This document shows positions 28,921 through 38,261 of a stretch of DNA of 44,490 bases, one piece after another. The translations under genes and the position numbers were made by a program. The notes under the pieces were generated by a model. The model saw only the letters and a program-made list of their open reading frames with translations. It was not told the origin of the DNA and searched no databases. The DNA is taken from positions 1 through 44,490 of the forward strand of contig CAKZMO010000656.1 in the NCBI GenBank assembly GCA_937128595.1. The letters run 5' to 3'. The stretch is from an uncultured cyanobacterium (GTDB taxonomy: Bacteria > Cyanobacteriota > Cyanobacteriia > CAKZMO01). The number at the start of each line of letters is the position of its first letter. Positions within the stretch are counted from its first letter, which is position 1.

Positions 28921-29190
28921 ATGAGCTTCCAGCTAACCTGTCCCAACTGCGGCAAACGCTCTGTCAATGAATTTGTTTGCAAAGGTGAACAGCGCGATCG
29001 CCCGACCCCAACGGCAAACTTTGAAACTTGGTCAGATTACGTATATCTCAAAGACAATTTCAAAGGCACCCAGCGCGAATGGTGGTATCACCGCTCCGGT
29101 TGTCAGACCTGGTTTATCGTCGAACGAGATACCACGGACAACAAGGCTCACACTGCTGTTTACCCGTCCCTTCAGTCGTCGAACCCATAG
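28921..29190 (+). CDS. soxD: Sarcosine oxidase delta subunit (SoxD)-like protein
   Basis: LTCPNCGKRSVNEFVCKGE...NFKGTQREWWYHRSGCQTWFIVERDTTDN: CxxC plus HxxxC zinc ligands of SoxD; ORF-track start at 28849 is probably upstream of the real ATG. Confidence 0.8.
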   Translation: MSFQLTCPNCGKRSVNEFVCKGEQRDRPTPTANFETWSDYVYLKDNFKGTQREWWYHRSGCQTWFIVERDTTDNKAHTAVYPSLQSSNP

Positions 29191-29233
29191 TTTTGGGAAG
29201 CCGATTTCTTTCACTCGTTCTGAGGCGGATAGA

Positions 29234-30133
29234 CTACGCCAATTCTTTCCGCATGTTCATGCGGTAGGGTAAGTCCACGGTTCGACTATTCCAAAGCTTG
29301 TAGGCCAACCAGGCCAGCAACGGCAAAGACAAGCAGAGGCAGAAAAGCCCCGCATAGAGATGACTAAACGAGGCATCAGGTGGCTCTGTTTGAGGCAGCC
29401 ACAACGCCAAAGCAACAAATCCGTTGTTGATAGCATGAGCCAAGATCGGCACAACAAGCTTGCAAGTCTTGAGATAAAGCAACACCATCATGACTCCAAA
29501 GACGGTCAGGCCAATTGGGTTGATGTGCAAGATTCCAAACAAAATTGAGCCAACGACTATTGCCCTGATCAAATTCCACTTGAGCGCCCAGCGATGTAGC
29601 AAAAGCCCCCGAAACAGAAGTTCTTCAAGAGTCGGAGCGACAACGACTAGCAAACCTGTTGTCAGTAATTTTTGAAGAAACGGAAATGACGAAGGTTGCG
29701 CCAGAGACGAACTTTCCAAGAGCTGATCTGCAAACTCTGGCAGCAGAACAGCCAAAAGACCGAACATCAGCAGCCCAGCTCCGGTAGAAAAAACAAGGCA
29801 GGCGATCGCCACCAACACAGCATCTCGAATGTCACGGCCTGAAAGTCGGGTCGAACCGATGACTTGGGAGACAGGCAAGTTGCATTTTCTCAGATACGAC
29901 AACACCCACCCCAGGAAAACCGCCCAACCAACATAGAGCCCCATCAAAAGCCATATCGGGTCTTCGGCGCTGACTCCTGAAGACGACTGGACGATAGCCG
30001 CCAAGATGACAAGGATCAGTCCTCCCACAAACTGAAACAGCAAGAAGCGCCCAAAGAAAAGGCGAGCTTTGACCCTCTCAAATGGTTGGGAAGAGTCAGT
30101 GGATTCGAGCGAGATAGCCGAACGGATGCTCAT
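29234..30133 (-). CDS. CPBP family intramembrane glutamic endopeptidase
   Basis: APTLEELLFRGLLLHRW and FGILHINPIGLTVFGVMMVLLYL, multiple TM segments. Confidence 0.88.
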   Translation of the reverse strand: MSIRSAISLESTDSSQPFERVKARLFFGRFLLFQFVGGLILVILAAIVQSSSGVSAEDPIWLLMGLYVGWAVFLGWVLSYLRKCNLPVSQVIGSTRLSGRDIRDAVLVAIACLVFSTGAGLLMFGLLAVLLPEFADQLLESSSLAQPSSFPFLQKLLTTGLLVVVAPTLEELLFRGLLLHRWALKWNLIRAIVVGSILFGILHINPIGLTVFGVMMVLLYLKTCKLVVPILAHAINNGFVALALWLPQTEPPDASFSHLYAGLFCLCLSLPLLAWLAYKLWNSRTVDLPYRMNMRKELA

Positions 30134-30383
30134 AAAAACACAGAGAGGTAAATTGAGCAGACCAGCACCAGACGATGCTTATTCATCATTACAACCTGTC
30201 ATCCTGCTTTTTCTGATAAAACTCAAAGAAAGCAAGAAATTTCACAAGAACGATTGGCGATCGCCCATTTCATCCCGAAGAGATTCTAGGCTCTCACTGC
30301 GAATCGCTTCATGAAACTCTTGTCCCAACGCGAAGCAAACTTCAGAGGTTTTTGTACTCCAGATATCGAAATAGAGCATGAAA

Positions 30384-30399
30384 ACTTGTTATAACAAGT
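30384..30399. promoter_or_regulatory. Perfect 16-bp palindrome ACTTGTTATAACAAGT just upstream of the likely SoxA-like start codon
   Basis: ACTTGTTA/TAACAAGT; likely ATG at 30402. Confidence 0.5.
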
Positions 30400-30401
30400 G
30401 G

Positions 30402-33284
30402 ATGGCAAATCGAATTTCACATCATCCCTACTGTTCCCTACCCGATCGCGGTAAGCCCGTCACCTTTTTTCTCAACGGTCAACCGATTGAGGGCTACAAT
30501 ACCGACACTGTCACCTCGGCGTTGATGGCAGCTGGGGTGTCGGTGATGTCTCGCAGCTTCAAATTTCACCGTCCTCGTAGTGTATACGACGGTCACGGAC
30601 AAGGGCCAGAAACGCTGCTAACCATCGACCATGTGCCGAATGTGTTGGGCGATCGCACGCTGATTCGCAGAGGAATGCAGGTCGAAACCCAAAATGCTTT
30701 TCCCTCGGTCGAGTTCGACCTGATGGCGGTGAACGATGCCGTGATCCCGCTGCTGCCCAACATCTTCTACTACAAGATGTTTCACAAACCAAAGGGACTC
30801 TGGAGATGGGTTGAGCCGTGGATTCGTAGAGCCGCAGGACTCGGGAAAGTTGACCTTGACGGGCAGGAGCTCGACCGCCGCTATGAGAAGCGATATCGAT
30901 TTCCGGATGTGTGCGTGGTGGGTGGAGGTGTGGCAGGATTGGCTGCTGCCAAAGCGGCATTGGAACTAGGAAAACAGGTATTGCTGATTGATGATCACCC
31001 AAGGTTGGGCGGCAAGTCGCTGCACTCTATTGCCCCAGTCGAGAACTGTCGAGAGAAATCCCTCAACGGACAAACAGAACAGAGGGCGATCGCCCATCTC
31101 ATCGAGTCCTTACAATCTGAGCCAAACCTAGAAATTCTCACTCAAACCAGCGTCTTTGGGGTGTACGAAGATCTCTACATCGCTGCCCAAACTGATACAG
31201 AACTGTTCAAAATCCGCGCGAATTCTGTTGTGTTAGCACCGGGAGCGAGCGATCGCCATCTCGTTTTTGAGAACAATGACAAGCCGGGGATCATGACAGC
31301 ACGAGGGGTTGAGCGTCTGATTGCCTGTCACGGGATCGTACCGGGTGAGAATGCAGTCGTCGTCACCTGCCATGACGGAGGCTACCATACGGCTCTCCTG
31401 ATGCATGGTGCTGGAATTTATGTTCAAGCGATCGTCGATGCCCGATCCCTTAGCGAACCTGGATATTTTGAGGCTAAGGTTCGAGCGCTAGGCATTCCGA
31501 TTTACAACCGTCAAACCATTCACGCTGCCCACGGCTTCAAAACCGTCGATCGCATCGACATTGGCGATTTGCAGGGCGACCGAGTGCTCCGCAGCTTCAG
31601 TTGTGATTTGGTGGTCATGGCTGTCGGCTACAAGCCCCAACTTAATCTTCTCTCTGCTGGGCGACAACGTCCCGTGTGGGATCGGAAGCGGCAGGTGCTT
31701 CGCATCACCGATTTGCCAGAAGGAATCTATGCTGCTGGAGAGGTGAATGGGACGGCGAGTTTCGCACATCTCTATGACGAAGGATGGCAGACAGGTCTGT
31801 CCGCTGCTGCTGGAAAAGTTCAACCGGAATCAGTGCGGGACTACGATGATCATATTCCGGCACTGCCTGCGGATATTGAGGCTGGCGGAACCCGTCACTT
31901 CATTTGCAAATGCATGGATGTGACGCGAGCAGAGGTTCAGTGCTCTGTTGCCGAAGGATTTGATGCAGTCGAAACGCTGAAACGCTACACCAGTATGGGC
32001 ATGGGGCCATGTCAGGGAAAACTTTGCTACGAAGCAGTGGCGCGACTGGCAGCACAAGATACGGGACTCCCTGAAGCCGAAGCTGTGCCTACTACCATGC
32101 GACCTCCCTTCTCACCCGTGTCGTTTGGCGTGTTAGCAGGGCGATCGCCCCACCTTCAGCCCATTCAGCGCACCCCCATGCATTCCTCCCACCTCAATGC
32201 AAGTGCCACCTTCCTCAATGCTGGACGCTGGAAACGCCCCCATTCATATCGCGATCCCCAGCAGGAAGCTCAGCATGTTCGCACTGCGCTTGGCATCATT
32301 GACATCAGTACCCTTGGCAAGATTGAGATTTCTGGAACAGATGCCCTGAATTTTCTCCACTTCCTGCTGCCTGGAAAGTACGCCAAGCTGGCTGTAGGAC
32401 GCACGCGCTATTCAGTCATAGTAGGAGAAGACGGTATTTTGTTCGAGGACGGAACTCTGTCTCAGATTGAGCCGGGAGTCTACTATCTTTCGACGACGAC
32501 TAGCAATCAAGATGCCATCAACGCCATGTTTCAGTGGTGGCTGACCGTGGAGAATTTTGATGTGGAGGTGAAAAATCTGACCGCCGTATACGCAGCAGTC
32601 AACGTCACTGGAGCCACCTCTCGAAAATTCCTTCAGCCTCTGGTAGACATTGACTTATCCAATGAAGTGTTTCCCTACATGGCTTGTCGCAAAGCCCACA
32701 TATCAGGCATTCCCGTTCTCATGTTTAGAGTTGGATTCACCGGAGAGCTAGGCTACGAACTCCACTTTCCCTCAGAGTACGGAGAATCATTGTGGGATTA
32801 TTTGCTGGAGCAAGGTGAGTCCTACCAGCTAAAGCCCTTTGGAGTAGAGACTCAGCGAATTTTGCGGTTGGAAAAGGGGCACTTGATCCCCGGTATCGAT
32901 ACCGATGCCCTGACCAATCCCTACGAAGCGGGAGTTGGATTTGCAATCAAGGAAGATAAAACTGATTTCGTCGGAAAAGCATTTCTTCAAAACTTTAGCG
33001 AACGGGAGACAGAGCAGTTCCTAGTTCCCTATGAGCTACATCCTGGTTCCCCCATTCCAGAAGATGGTGTGGCTACGTTTTATCAAGGAAAGCTAATCGG
33101 TCGAGTCACGAGTTCTCGCCTCAGTCCCACCCTAAACCGGGGGATCGGCCTCGCCTGGGTAAAATCTGAGCAATCTAAGCCTGGAACCCAGTTCACCATT
33201 CGCTGTTCCAACGGTCAGGAGGTTGTTGCAACGGTGCTTGACCATGCAGCCTATGATCCCCAAGGCACCAGACTAAAAGCTTAG
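30402..33284 (+). CDS. soxA: SoxA-like FAD-dependent oxidoreductase/aminomethyltransferase fusion (start at 30378 also possible)
   Basis: Fer2_4-like N-terminus SRSFKFHRPRSVYDG, VCVVGGGVAGLAAAKAALELGKQVLLIDD FAD motif, BFD-like cysteine cluster, C-terminal GCV_T-type LGYELHFPSEYGESLWDYL. Confidence 0.85.
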   Translation: MANRISHHPYCSLPDRGKPVTFFLNGQPIEGYNTDTVTSALMAAGVSVMSRSFKFHRPRSVYDGHGQGPETLLTIDHVPNVLGDRTLIRRGMQVETQNAFPSVEFDLMAVNDAVIPLLPNIFYYKMFHKPKGLWRWVEPWIRRAAGLGKVDLDGQELDRRYEKRYRFPDVCVVGGGVAGLAAAKAALELGKQVLLIDDHPRLGGKSLHSIAPVENCREKSLNGQTEQRAIAHLIESLQSEPNLEILTQTSVFGVYEDLYIAAQTDTELFKIRANSVVLAPGASDRHLVFENNDKPGIMTARGVERLIACHGIVPGENAVVVTCHDGGYHTALLMHGAGIYVQAIVDARSLSEPGYFEAKVRALGIPIYNRQTIHAAHGFKTVDRIDIGDLQGDRVLRSFSCDLVVMAVGYKPQLNLLSAGRQRPVWDRKRQVLRITDLPEGIYAAGEVNGTASFAHLYDEGWQTGLSAAAGKVQPESVRDYDDHIPALPADIEAGGTRHFICKCMDVTRAEVQCSVAEGFDAVETLKRYTSMGMGPCQGKLCYEAVARLAAQDTGLPEAEAVPTTMRPPFSPVSFGVLAGRSPHLQPIQRTPMHSSHLNASATFLNAGRWKRPHSYRDPQQEAQHVRTALGIIDISTLGKIEISGTDALNFLHFLLPGKYAKLAVGRTRYSVIVGEDGILFEDGTLSQIEPGVYYLSTTTSNQDAINAMFQWWLTVENFDVEVKNLTAVYAAVNVTGATSRKFLQPLVDIDLSNEVFPYMACRKAHISGIPVLMFRVGFTGELGYELHFPSEYGESLWDYLLEQGESYQLKPFGVETQRILRLEKGHLIPGIDTDALTNPYEAGVGFAIKEDKTDFVGKAFLQNFSERETEQFLVPYELHPGSPIPEDGVATFYQGKLIGRVTSSRLSPTLNRGIGLAWVKSEQSKPGTQFTIRCSNGQEVVATVLDHAAYDPQGTRLKA

Positions 33285-33428
33285 GCTTCATCGGATTCGA
33301 TCCCAAAGTCAATTCATCCTAAAAGGCAAGCACTTCGACGCAGGCGTTAAGATAGAACACTGAGTCAATTTGGCCTCAAGAGCAGCGATCGCTCTGACTC
33401 CTTTTTCTAAGAACATTTGCGCACCATC

Positions 33429-34505
33429 ATGGTCACCTCAACCGACACCCCTTCCGCTCAGTCTCCTACAGAACAGCCGCCATTGTTGGGTGCATCCCTC
33501 GACGAACTCACCACTTGGGTGCAGCAACAGGGGCAGCCCGCCTATCGCGGCAAACAGATTTATCAGTGGATCTATCAGCAGGGTGCGCGATCGCTCACCG
33601 ATATTACCGTTTTGCCAAAAGCGTGGCGATCGGAACTCGGTTCTGTGCAAGTGGGGCGATCATCCATCCATCACCAAGTCGAAGCCCCAGACGGCACCGT
33701 TAAGTGTTTGCTGAGACTGAGCGATGGGCAGGTGGTTGAGACCGTTGGCATCCCCTCAGGCAAACGTCTCACCGTCTGCGTTTCTTCTCAAGTCGGCTGC
33801 CCGATGGCTTGCGATTTCTGCGCGACAGGCAAAGGCGGGTTTCTGAGAAATTTGGAACGTCACGAAATTGTCGATCAAGTGCTGACCATACAAGAGGTGA
33901 TGCAGCGTCGGGTCAGCAATGTGGTCTTTATGGGGATGGGTGAACCGTTACTCAACACAGATGCGGTACTTGCGTCCGTCCGCTCAATCCACGACGACAT
34001 TGGCATCGGCCAGCGCAACATCACCATTTCGACTGTGGGAATCCCTGGTCACATTCGTCGCTTAGCCGAGCACCGCCTCCAAGCCACTCTAGCCGTCAGT
34101 CTTCATGCCTCCAACCAAGTCACCCGCGAGAGTTTGATTCCGAGTGCTCGCTCCTATCCGCTGTCTGAGTTGCTGGATGAATGTCGCGACTATGTTCACA
34201 AAACCGGGCGACGAGTGACTTTTGAATACATTTTGCTTGCAGAAGTGAACGATTGTGCCCATCACGCCGATGAGTTAGCCAACCATTTGCGCGGATTTCA
34301 GAGCCACGTCAATTTAATTCCCTACAATCCTATCCAGGAAGTTGACTACGGACGGCCTGATCATCGCAGAATCCAAACCTTTGTTGATCGGCTCAAACAG
34401 CGACATATTGCTGTTAGTGTAAGGCGATCGCGCGGGCTTGAAAAAGATGCTGCTTGCGGTCAGTTGCGTGCTTCTCAAGACCTAGCGATGACTGGACAAA
34501 GATAA
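33429..34505 (+). CDS. rlmN: 23S rRNA (adenine(2503)-C2)-methyltransferase
   Basis: [21 protein letters not shown] radical SAM motif, [31 protein letters not shown]. Confidence 0.95.
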   Translation: MVTSTDTPSAQSPTEQPPLLGASLDELTTWVQQQGQPAYRGKQIYQWIYQQGARSLTDITVLPKAWRSELGSVQVGRSSIHHQVEAPDGTVKCLLRLSDGQVVETVGIPSGKRLTVCVSSQVGCPMACDFCATGKGGFLRNLERHEIVDQVLTIQEVMQRRVSNVVFMGMGEPLLNTDAVLASVRSIHDDIGIGQRNITISTVGIPGHIRRLAEHRLQATLAVSLHASNQVTRESLIPSARSYPLSELLDECRDYVHKTGRRVTFEYILLAEVNDCAHHADELANHLRGFQSHVNLIPYNPIQEVDYGRPDHRRIQTFVDRLKQRHIAVSVRRSRGLEKDAACGQLRASQDLAMTGQR

Positions 34506-35108
34506 TAAGAGGCGATCGCGCGAAATCACATTTGTATCTGGGAAGATTTATAACAAAGCAAAATCATAATTTTGCATGTAAATAAGTCTCTTCTCGATAA
34601 AAAACAGAGCTAACTTCAGATAACTTGTTTATCACCATCTGATAACGCTACACGCTAGTGTAAGAGCCAAAGATTTTGTAGGAGTCGTGCGTATGCACCC
34701 CCCACAAGACCTTGGTTTCAGTCTATCTGCATTTTGCTATGAGTCCTATGGATGATAGGCAAACTGTGATAAACGAACCTATGGGTAGACCGAAAATCTA
34801 TGCACTTCACAATAGTCTAATTGTGTAAAGAGCTAACCAGGAGAGTAACAGTCACTCGCTGCTAAATAGCAATGCAAGTTGCTACTAAGATTTCGTCCTT
34901 TTCAGGTGGTGATTGTTAGCACTATTTGTTTGCCTAACCAGCGATTTAAACCACATTAAGTGAAGCCATCGCTGTTAATGGGCGCAATGATGATTGCTCT
35001 AAGTAGACTTGCACTCCTAGTGAAGTCCAACACTAAGTCTATTCTTGGCTTTTATGCTGAGATGTCAATTTGAGTCATTTGAAATGAACTTTGAAGGAGC
35101 TAAGACAC

Positions 35109-35288
35109 TTGATTTCATCAGAAGAATCTAAGGGAAACATGCTAAAGTACCGTACAACAATTGGATGGTCGCTGATCACTTCAGGACTCATAACGTTTTT
35201 GTTGACAATATTGCCGGGTGCCTCAGTTATGTGGGGAATCTTGCTTTTAATTGTTGGCACTGTCGTCTTAGTAGTGCGTAAAACGTAA
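35109..35288 (+). CDS. Small two-helix membrane protein (~59 aa), probable TTG start
   Basis: GAAGGAG (35093-35099) 9 nt before in-frame TTG at 35109; TTIGWSLITSGLITFLLTILPGASVMWGILLLIVGTVVLVV. Confidence 0.5.
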   Translation: MISSEESKGNMLKYRTTIGWSLITSGLITFLLTILPGASVMWGILLLIVGTVVLVVRKT

Positions 35289-35300
35289 TAAGTAACTAGT

Positions 35301-35375
35301 CATAAGTAAACGATGCGGACTGGGGGTGTGCTCCTACGGTGGTACACCCCCAGTCCTTTGAACTTTGACCACACA
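35301..35375 (+). repeat. Inverted-pair repeat, left copy, with internal 13-bp perfect stem
   Basis: CATAAGTAAACGATGC ... TTTGACCACACA; stem GGACTGGGGGTGT (35317-35329) / ACACCCCCAGTCC (35344-35356). Confidence 0.75.
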
Positions 35376-35510
35376 ATTACAGATTGAGATGTACGGAGAT
35401 GGTGAGAATCTTAAGCAAGAGTTTCGCCTCTCCGAGTTGTTTTGTTTCAGGCCGAGCGAAGGCTTTGCAAATGAGCTAGATCCACTCAAACCACGGGAAG
35501 CACACCTTGC

Positions 35511-35548
35511 GTTGAACATTTCCGCATCCTTCCATGTTGGGCAACGCC
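35511..35548 (-). mobile_element. Divergent fragment of the 111-bp MITE family (one TIR end)
   Basis: gttgaacatttccgcatccttccatgttgggcaacgcc vs gttgaatctttccgcatcattccatgctgtgcaacgcc (41408-41445): about 33/38 identical. Confidence 0.6.
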
Positions 35549-35683
35549 AAAAATTGAGCTGTGATTTGGCACTAGCTGTTTAATTCCTAAAAAAAGAAGG
35601 AGAGACAGTGCTGCTGTACCTCCCTCATTCATACATCAATCAATTGTGCCGCCGAGTTTCCTTGCGTCAACCACAATTTACAG

Positions 35684-35887
35684 CTACGAATCGCTGAACG
35701 AACACATTGAAATGCCGGGTGCATACGCCTCAATAACCCGTCCGCTCTCACTGCAAGTCACCATCAGATAATCGCACGATGGACATTGAGTTCGTATGAT
35801 CTTGCTTTCAAGAAGATGGTGCCGTTCTCCAAAGCAGCCGCAATTTGGACAGCGTACACTCTGAACGGTGGCAGATAAAACTTGCAT
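35684..35887 (-). CDS. Small zinc-ribbon protein (67 aa)
   Basis: VRCPNCGCFGERH...IRTQCPSCDYLMVTC: two CPxC knuckles; related small cyanobacterial proteins are often annotated PriA-like. Confidence 0.7.
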   Translation of the reverse strand: MQVLSATVQSVRCPNCGCFGERHHLLESKIIRTQCPSCDYLMVTCSESGRVIEAYAPGISMCSFSDS

Positions 35888-36480
35888 CTTAAATCTCCAC
35901 TAATTTTCAAAAAAATGACTTCATAAAAGGGGCAGGAATATTCACATTGCCAACAAAACTGTTTAAGTCAAGACTAAAAACGCTGGAAGGTTTTGACATT
36001 TCTAACGTGTATTCACTCGGCTAGCTCGATTTAAGAAACCGCAAGAATCCAGATTAAGTTGAACATTCAAGCGCGAAGTCTCCGTGAGTTTCTACACTAG
36101 AGAATCTAAACAAATCAATACCGATGTGAACTACCCCTTCAATTATTATGGCAGCGATTTGGGAGCGTGGCAACGATATTAGATAAATCTTAAGGCGGGG
36201 ATCGCTCTCCTGGTAGGCGATCCCCGTCATGACCATTGAAGTGCGGCATGACTTCGACAAGTGATATGCATTGACTTCAAAGCTTATAGTAGAGAAGACA
36301 TGTAGCGATTTGGATCGCTTTCTGTCCATAAATGACAATTTGCTTCAAACGAACAATTTGTCACTTTAGAGAGCATCAAGTATCGCCAAAAGATCTGTCA
36401 AAAGAAACACTTAGCTTTCATTTCTTGAAGGCAACTCTAATAGTTTTCTGAGGCTACTGTGTAGAAATAACTATATTGAG

Positions 36481-36558
36481 TGTGTGGTCAAAACTAAAAT
36501 GAACCGAGGTGTGTCTCCCGCTGGGAGGCATACCTCCAGATAGCATCGTTTACTTATG
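36481..36558 (-). repeat. Inverted-pair repeat, right copy, with internal 14-bp stem (2 G-U)
   Basis: Reverse complement CATAAGTAAACGATGC ... TTTTGACCACACA; stem 36506-36519/36523-36536. Confidence 0.75.
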
Positions 36559-36712
36559 GCTACCTATATGTGTGTGTTGCATCGCGACAAAAAACGTGTC
36601 TAGTTTTAGACTTGCAGCAAATACGTGGTTCACAGACTGCGGGGCGAACCACGAGAAACGACGATTGCCATGAGTCTGAGATGAGCGCGCCACATCGAAT
36701 AAGCTTCTTACG

Positions 36713-38011
36713 CTACAGAACCAGTCCTGCTAGTAGACCGATGAGACCACCTGCGGGCACCAAAATCCAAGTGGGTGTCTTAAAGCGAATTAGGGCGACT
36801 AGAGCAGCAATACTAATCGCGATCGCCAACATAGACTGAGCTACTGTTTCCTGTCCAAAGGCCGATTCGCCTAAGGGCACAACCGCTGCGGCGATCGCCC
36901 CTAACACGGCAGGCATCACACCTTTGAGAAACGCCTTAATCCAAAGGTTTTGTCGCAGCCTCAGCAGTAGCGGAGAAGCTAGCATGATGAATGCAAACGA
37001 GGGCAAAAATATGGCGATCGCCGACACCAGTGCGCCCAATACGCCCGCTACCTTGTATCCAACAAATGCGGCTGTTAAAACCACGGGGCCAGGACTCAGT
37101 TGCCCAATTGCAACACCATTGATAAATTCCTCGCGGGTTAACCAACCGAGCTGATCGACCACGTCAAATTCCAGCAGGGGAATGATGACCAAGCCGCCGC
37201 CAAAAATAAATGCTCCCGTCCTCAGAAAAAACGTGCTGAGTGGTAGAAAATATTCTGCTATTCGCTCCGTTCCCCAAAAGCTCGATAGCGTCAGGACTTC
37301 GGTTGGAACAGCTCCCAGTACAGCGATCCCCGGAGCAAACCACGGCGCTGCCGGAATCAGAGGCAACATCCAGCTCCCCCTATTTGACAACCCTGAATTA
37401 TCAGAAGCTTGAGGGCGATAGAGCCACAGCCCCAGCAGTCCTGAAACGATAAACTGCAACAACACGCTCAAAGGCGAAATGATCGTGATGATAAAGACGG
37501 CGATCGCCACCAGTACCGCAGGCAAAGAACGAATCGTGCGCTTTCCCAACTTCCAGCAGAAGCCGAGCACAATCGCAATCACCACAGGTGAGATCCCCAA
37601 AAATAAGTCGTCTATTTGGGGGACATTCTGAAATCGAAAGTAGACCCAAGCTAACGCTACAACGATGACAAACGCAGGAAAAATAAAGCACAAACCTGCA
37701 ACGAGCGCTCCTATCTGCCCTGCCCGCACATAGCCCACATAAATTCCCATCTGTGTAGAAGCTGGCCCAGGTAGCATTTCGCAGATAGCCAAGCCGTCCG
37801 AAAACTCCTCTGGCGTCATCCATTGCCGTCGCACCACCGCCTCATCATTTTGCATCGCAATGTGAGCCTGAGGGCCGCCGAAGCCAGTTGTTCCCAGTTT
37901 TAGAAACAGCCGCGCTAACTCTTGTAAGCGGACTGACAGACGGGGTTTCAACAGACGATTTGATGAACTGAGATTGTCGCTCTGTGAATCGCTGGACGAA
38001 TGATGACTCAT
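36713..38011 (-). CDS. chrA: ChrA-type chromate transporter (two-domain); start at 38011 preferred over the ORF-track 38158
   Basis: FLKLGTTGFGGPQAHIAMQ, EMLPGPASTQMGIYVGY, second half VAIGQLSPGPVVLTAAFVGYKVAG. Confidence 0.9.
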   Translation of the reverse strand: MSHHSSSDSQSDNLSSSNRLLKPRLSVRLQELARLFLKLGTTGFGGPQAHIAMQNDEAVVRRQWMTPEEFSDGLAICEMLPGPASTQMGIYVGYVRAGQIGALVAGLCFIFPAFVIVVALAWVYFRFQNVPQIDDLFLGISPVVIAIVLGFCWKLGKRTIRSLPAVLVAIAVFIITIISPLSVLLQFIVSGLLGLWLYRPQASDNSGLSNRGSWMLPLIPAAPWFAPGIAVLGAVPTEVLTLSSFWGTERIAEYFLPLSTFFLRTGAFIFGGGLVIIPLLEFDVVDQLGWLTREEFINGVAIGQLSPGPVVLTAAFVGYKVAGVLGALVSAIAIFLPSFAFIMLASPLLLRLRQNLWIKAFLKGVMPAVLGAIAAAVVPLGESAFGQETVAQSMLAIAISIAALVALIRFKTPTWILVPAGGLIGLLAGLVL

Positions 38012-38261
38012 AAAACTCCGGGGAAATCCGTGAACAAAACACGCTAATAGCAGTTGGGCTAAGCTTGTGCTCGTCCAAAGACTCCTCAAGAGTTCATCCC
38101 GTGTAGAATCCCGAAGCTGAAACCAAGCATAAAGACAGTGCGATCGCCCACAGCCCAAGGCTTCAGAGTACTATGCGAAGTTTAAGGCTTTCTTAATATT
38201 CAGGTTCAAAAGTCTCTCAACCGGCTTCAGCTCAGCAGATCGAATCAAAATCTAATTCACA

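Noticed and set aside
35365-35583. 72-aa ORF and its antisense 61-aa ORF
   Set aside because: Overlaps the inverted repeat and a MITE remnant; probably non-coding repeat sequence
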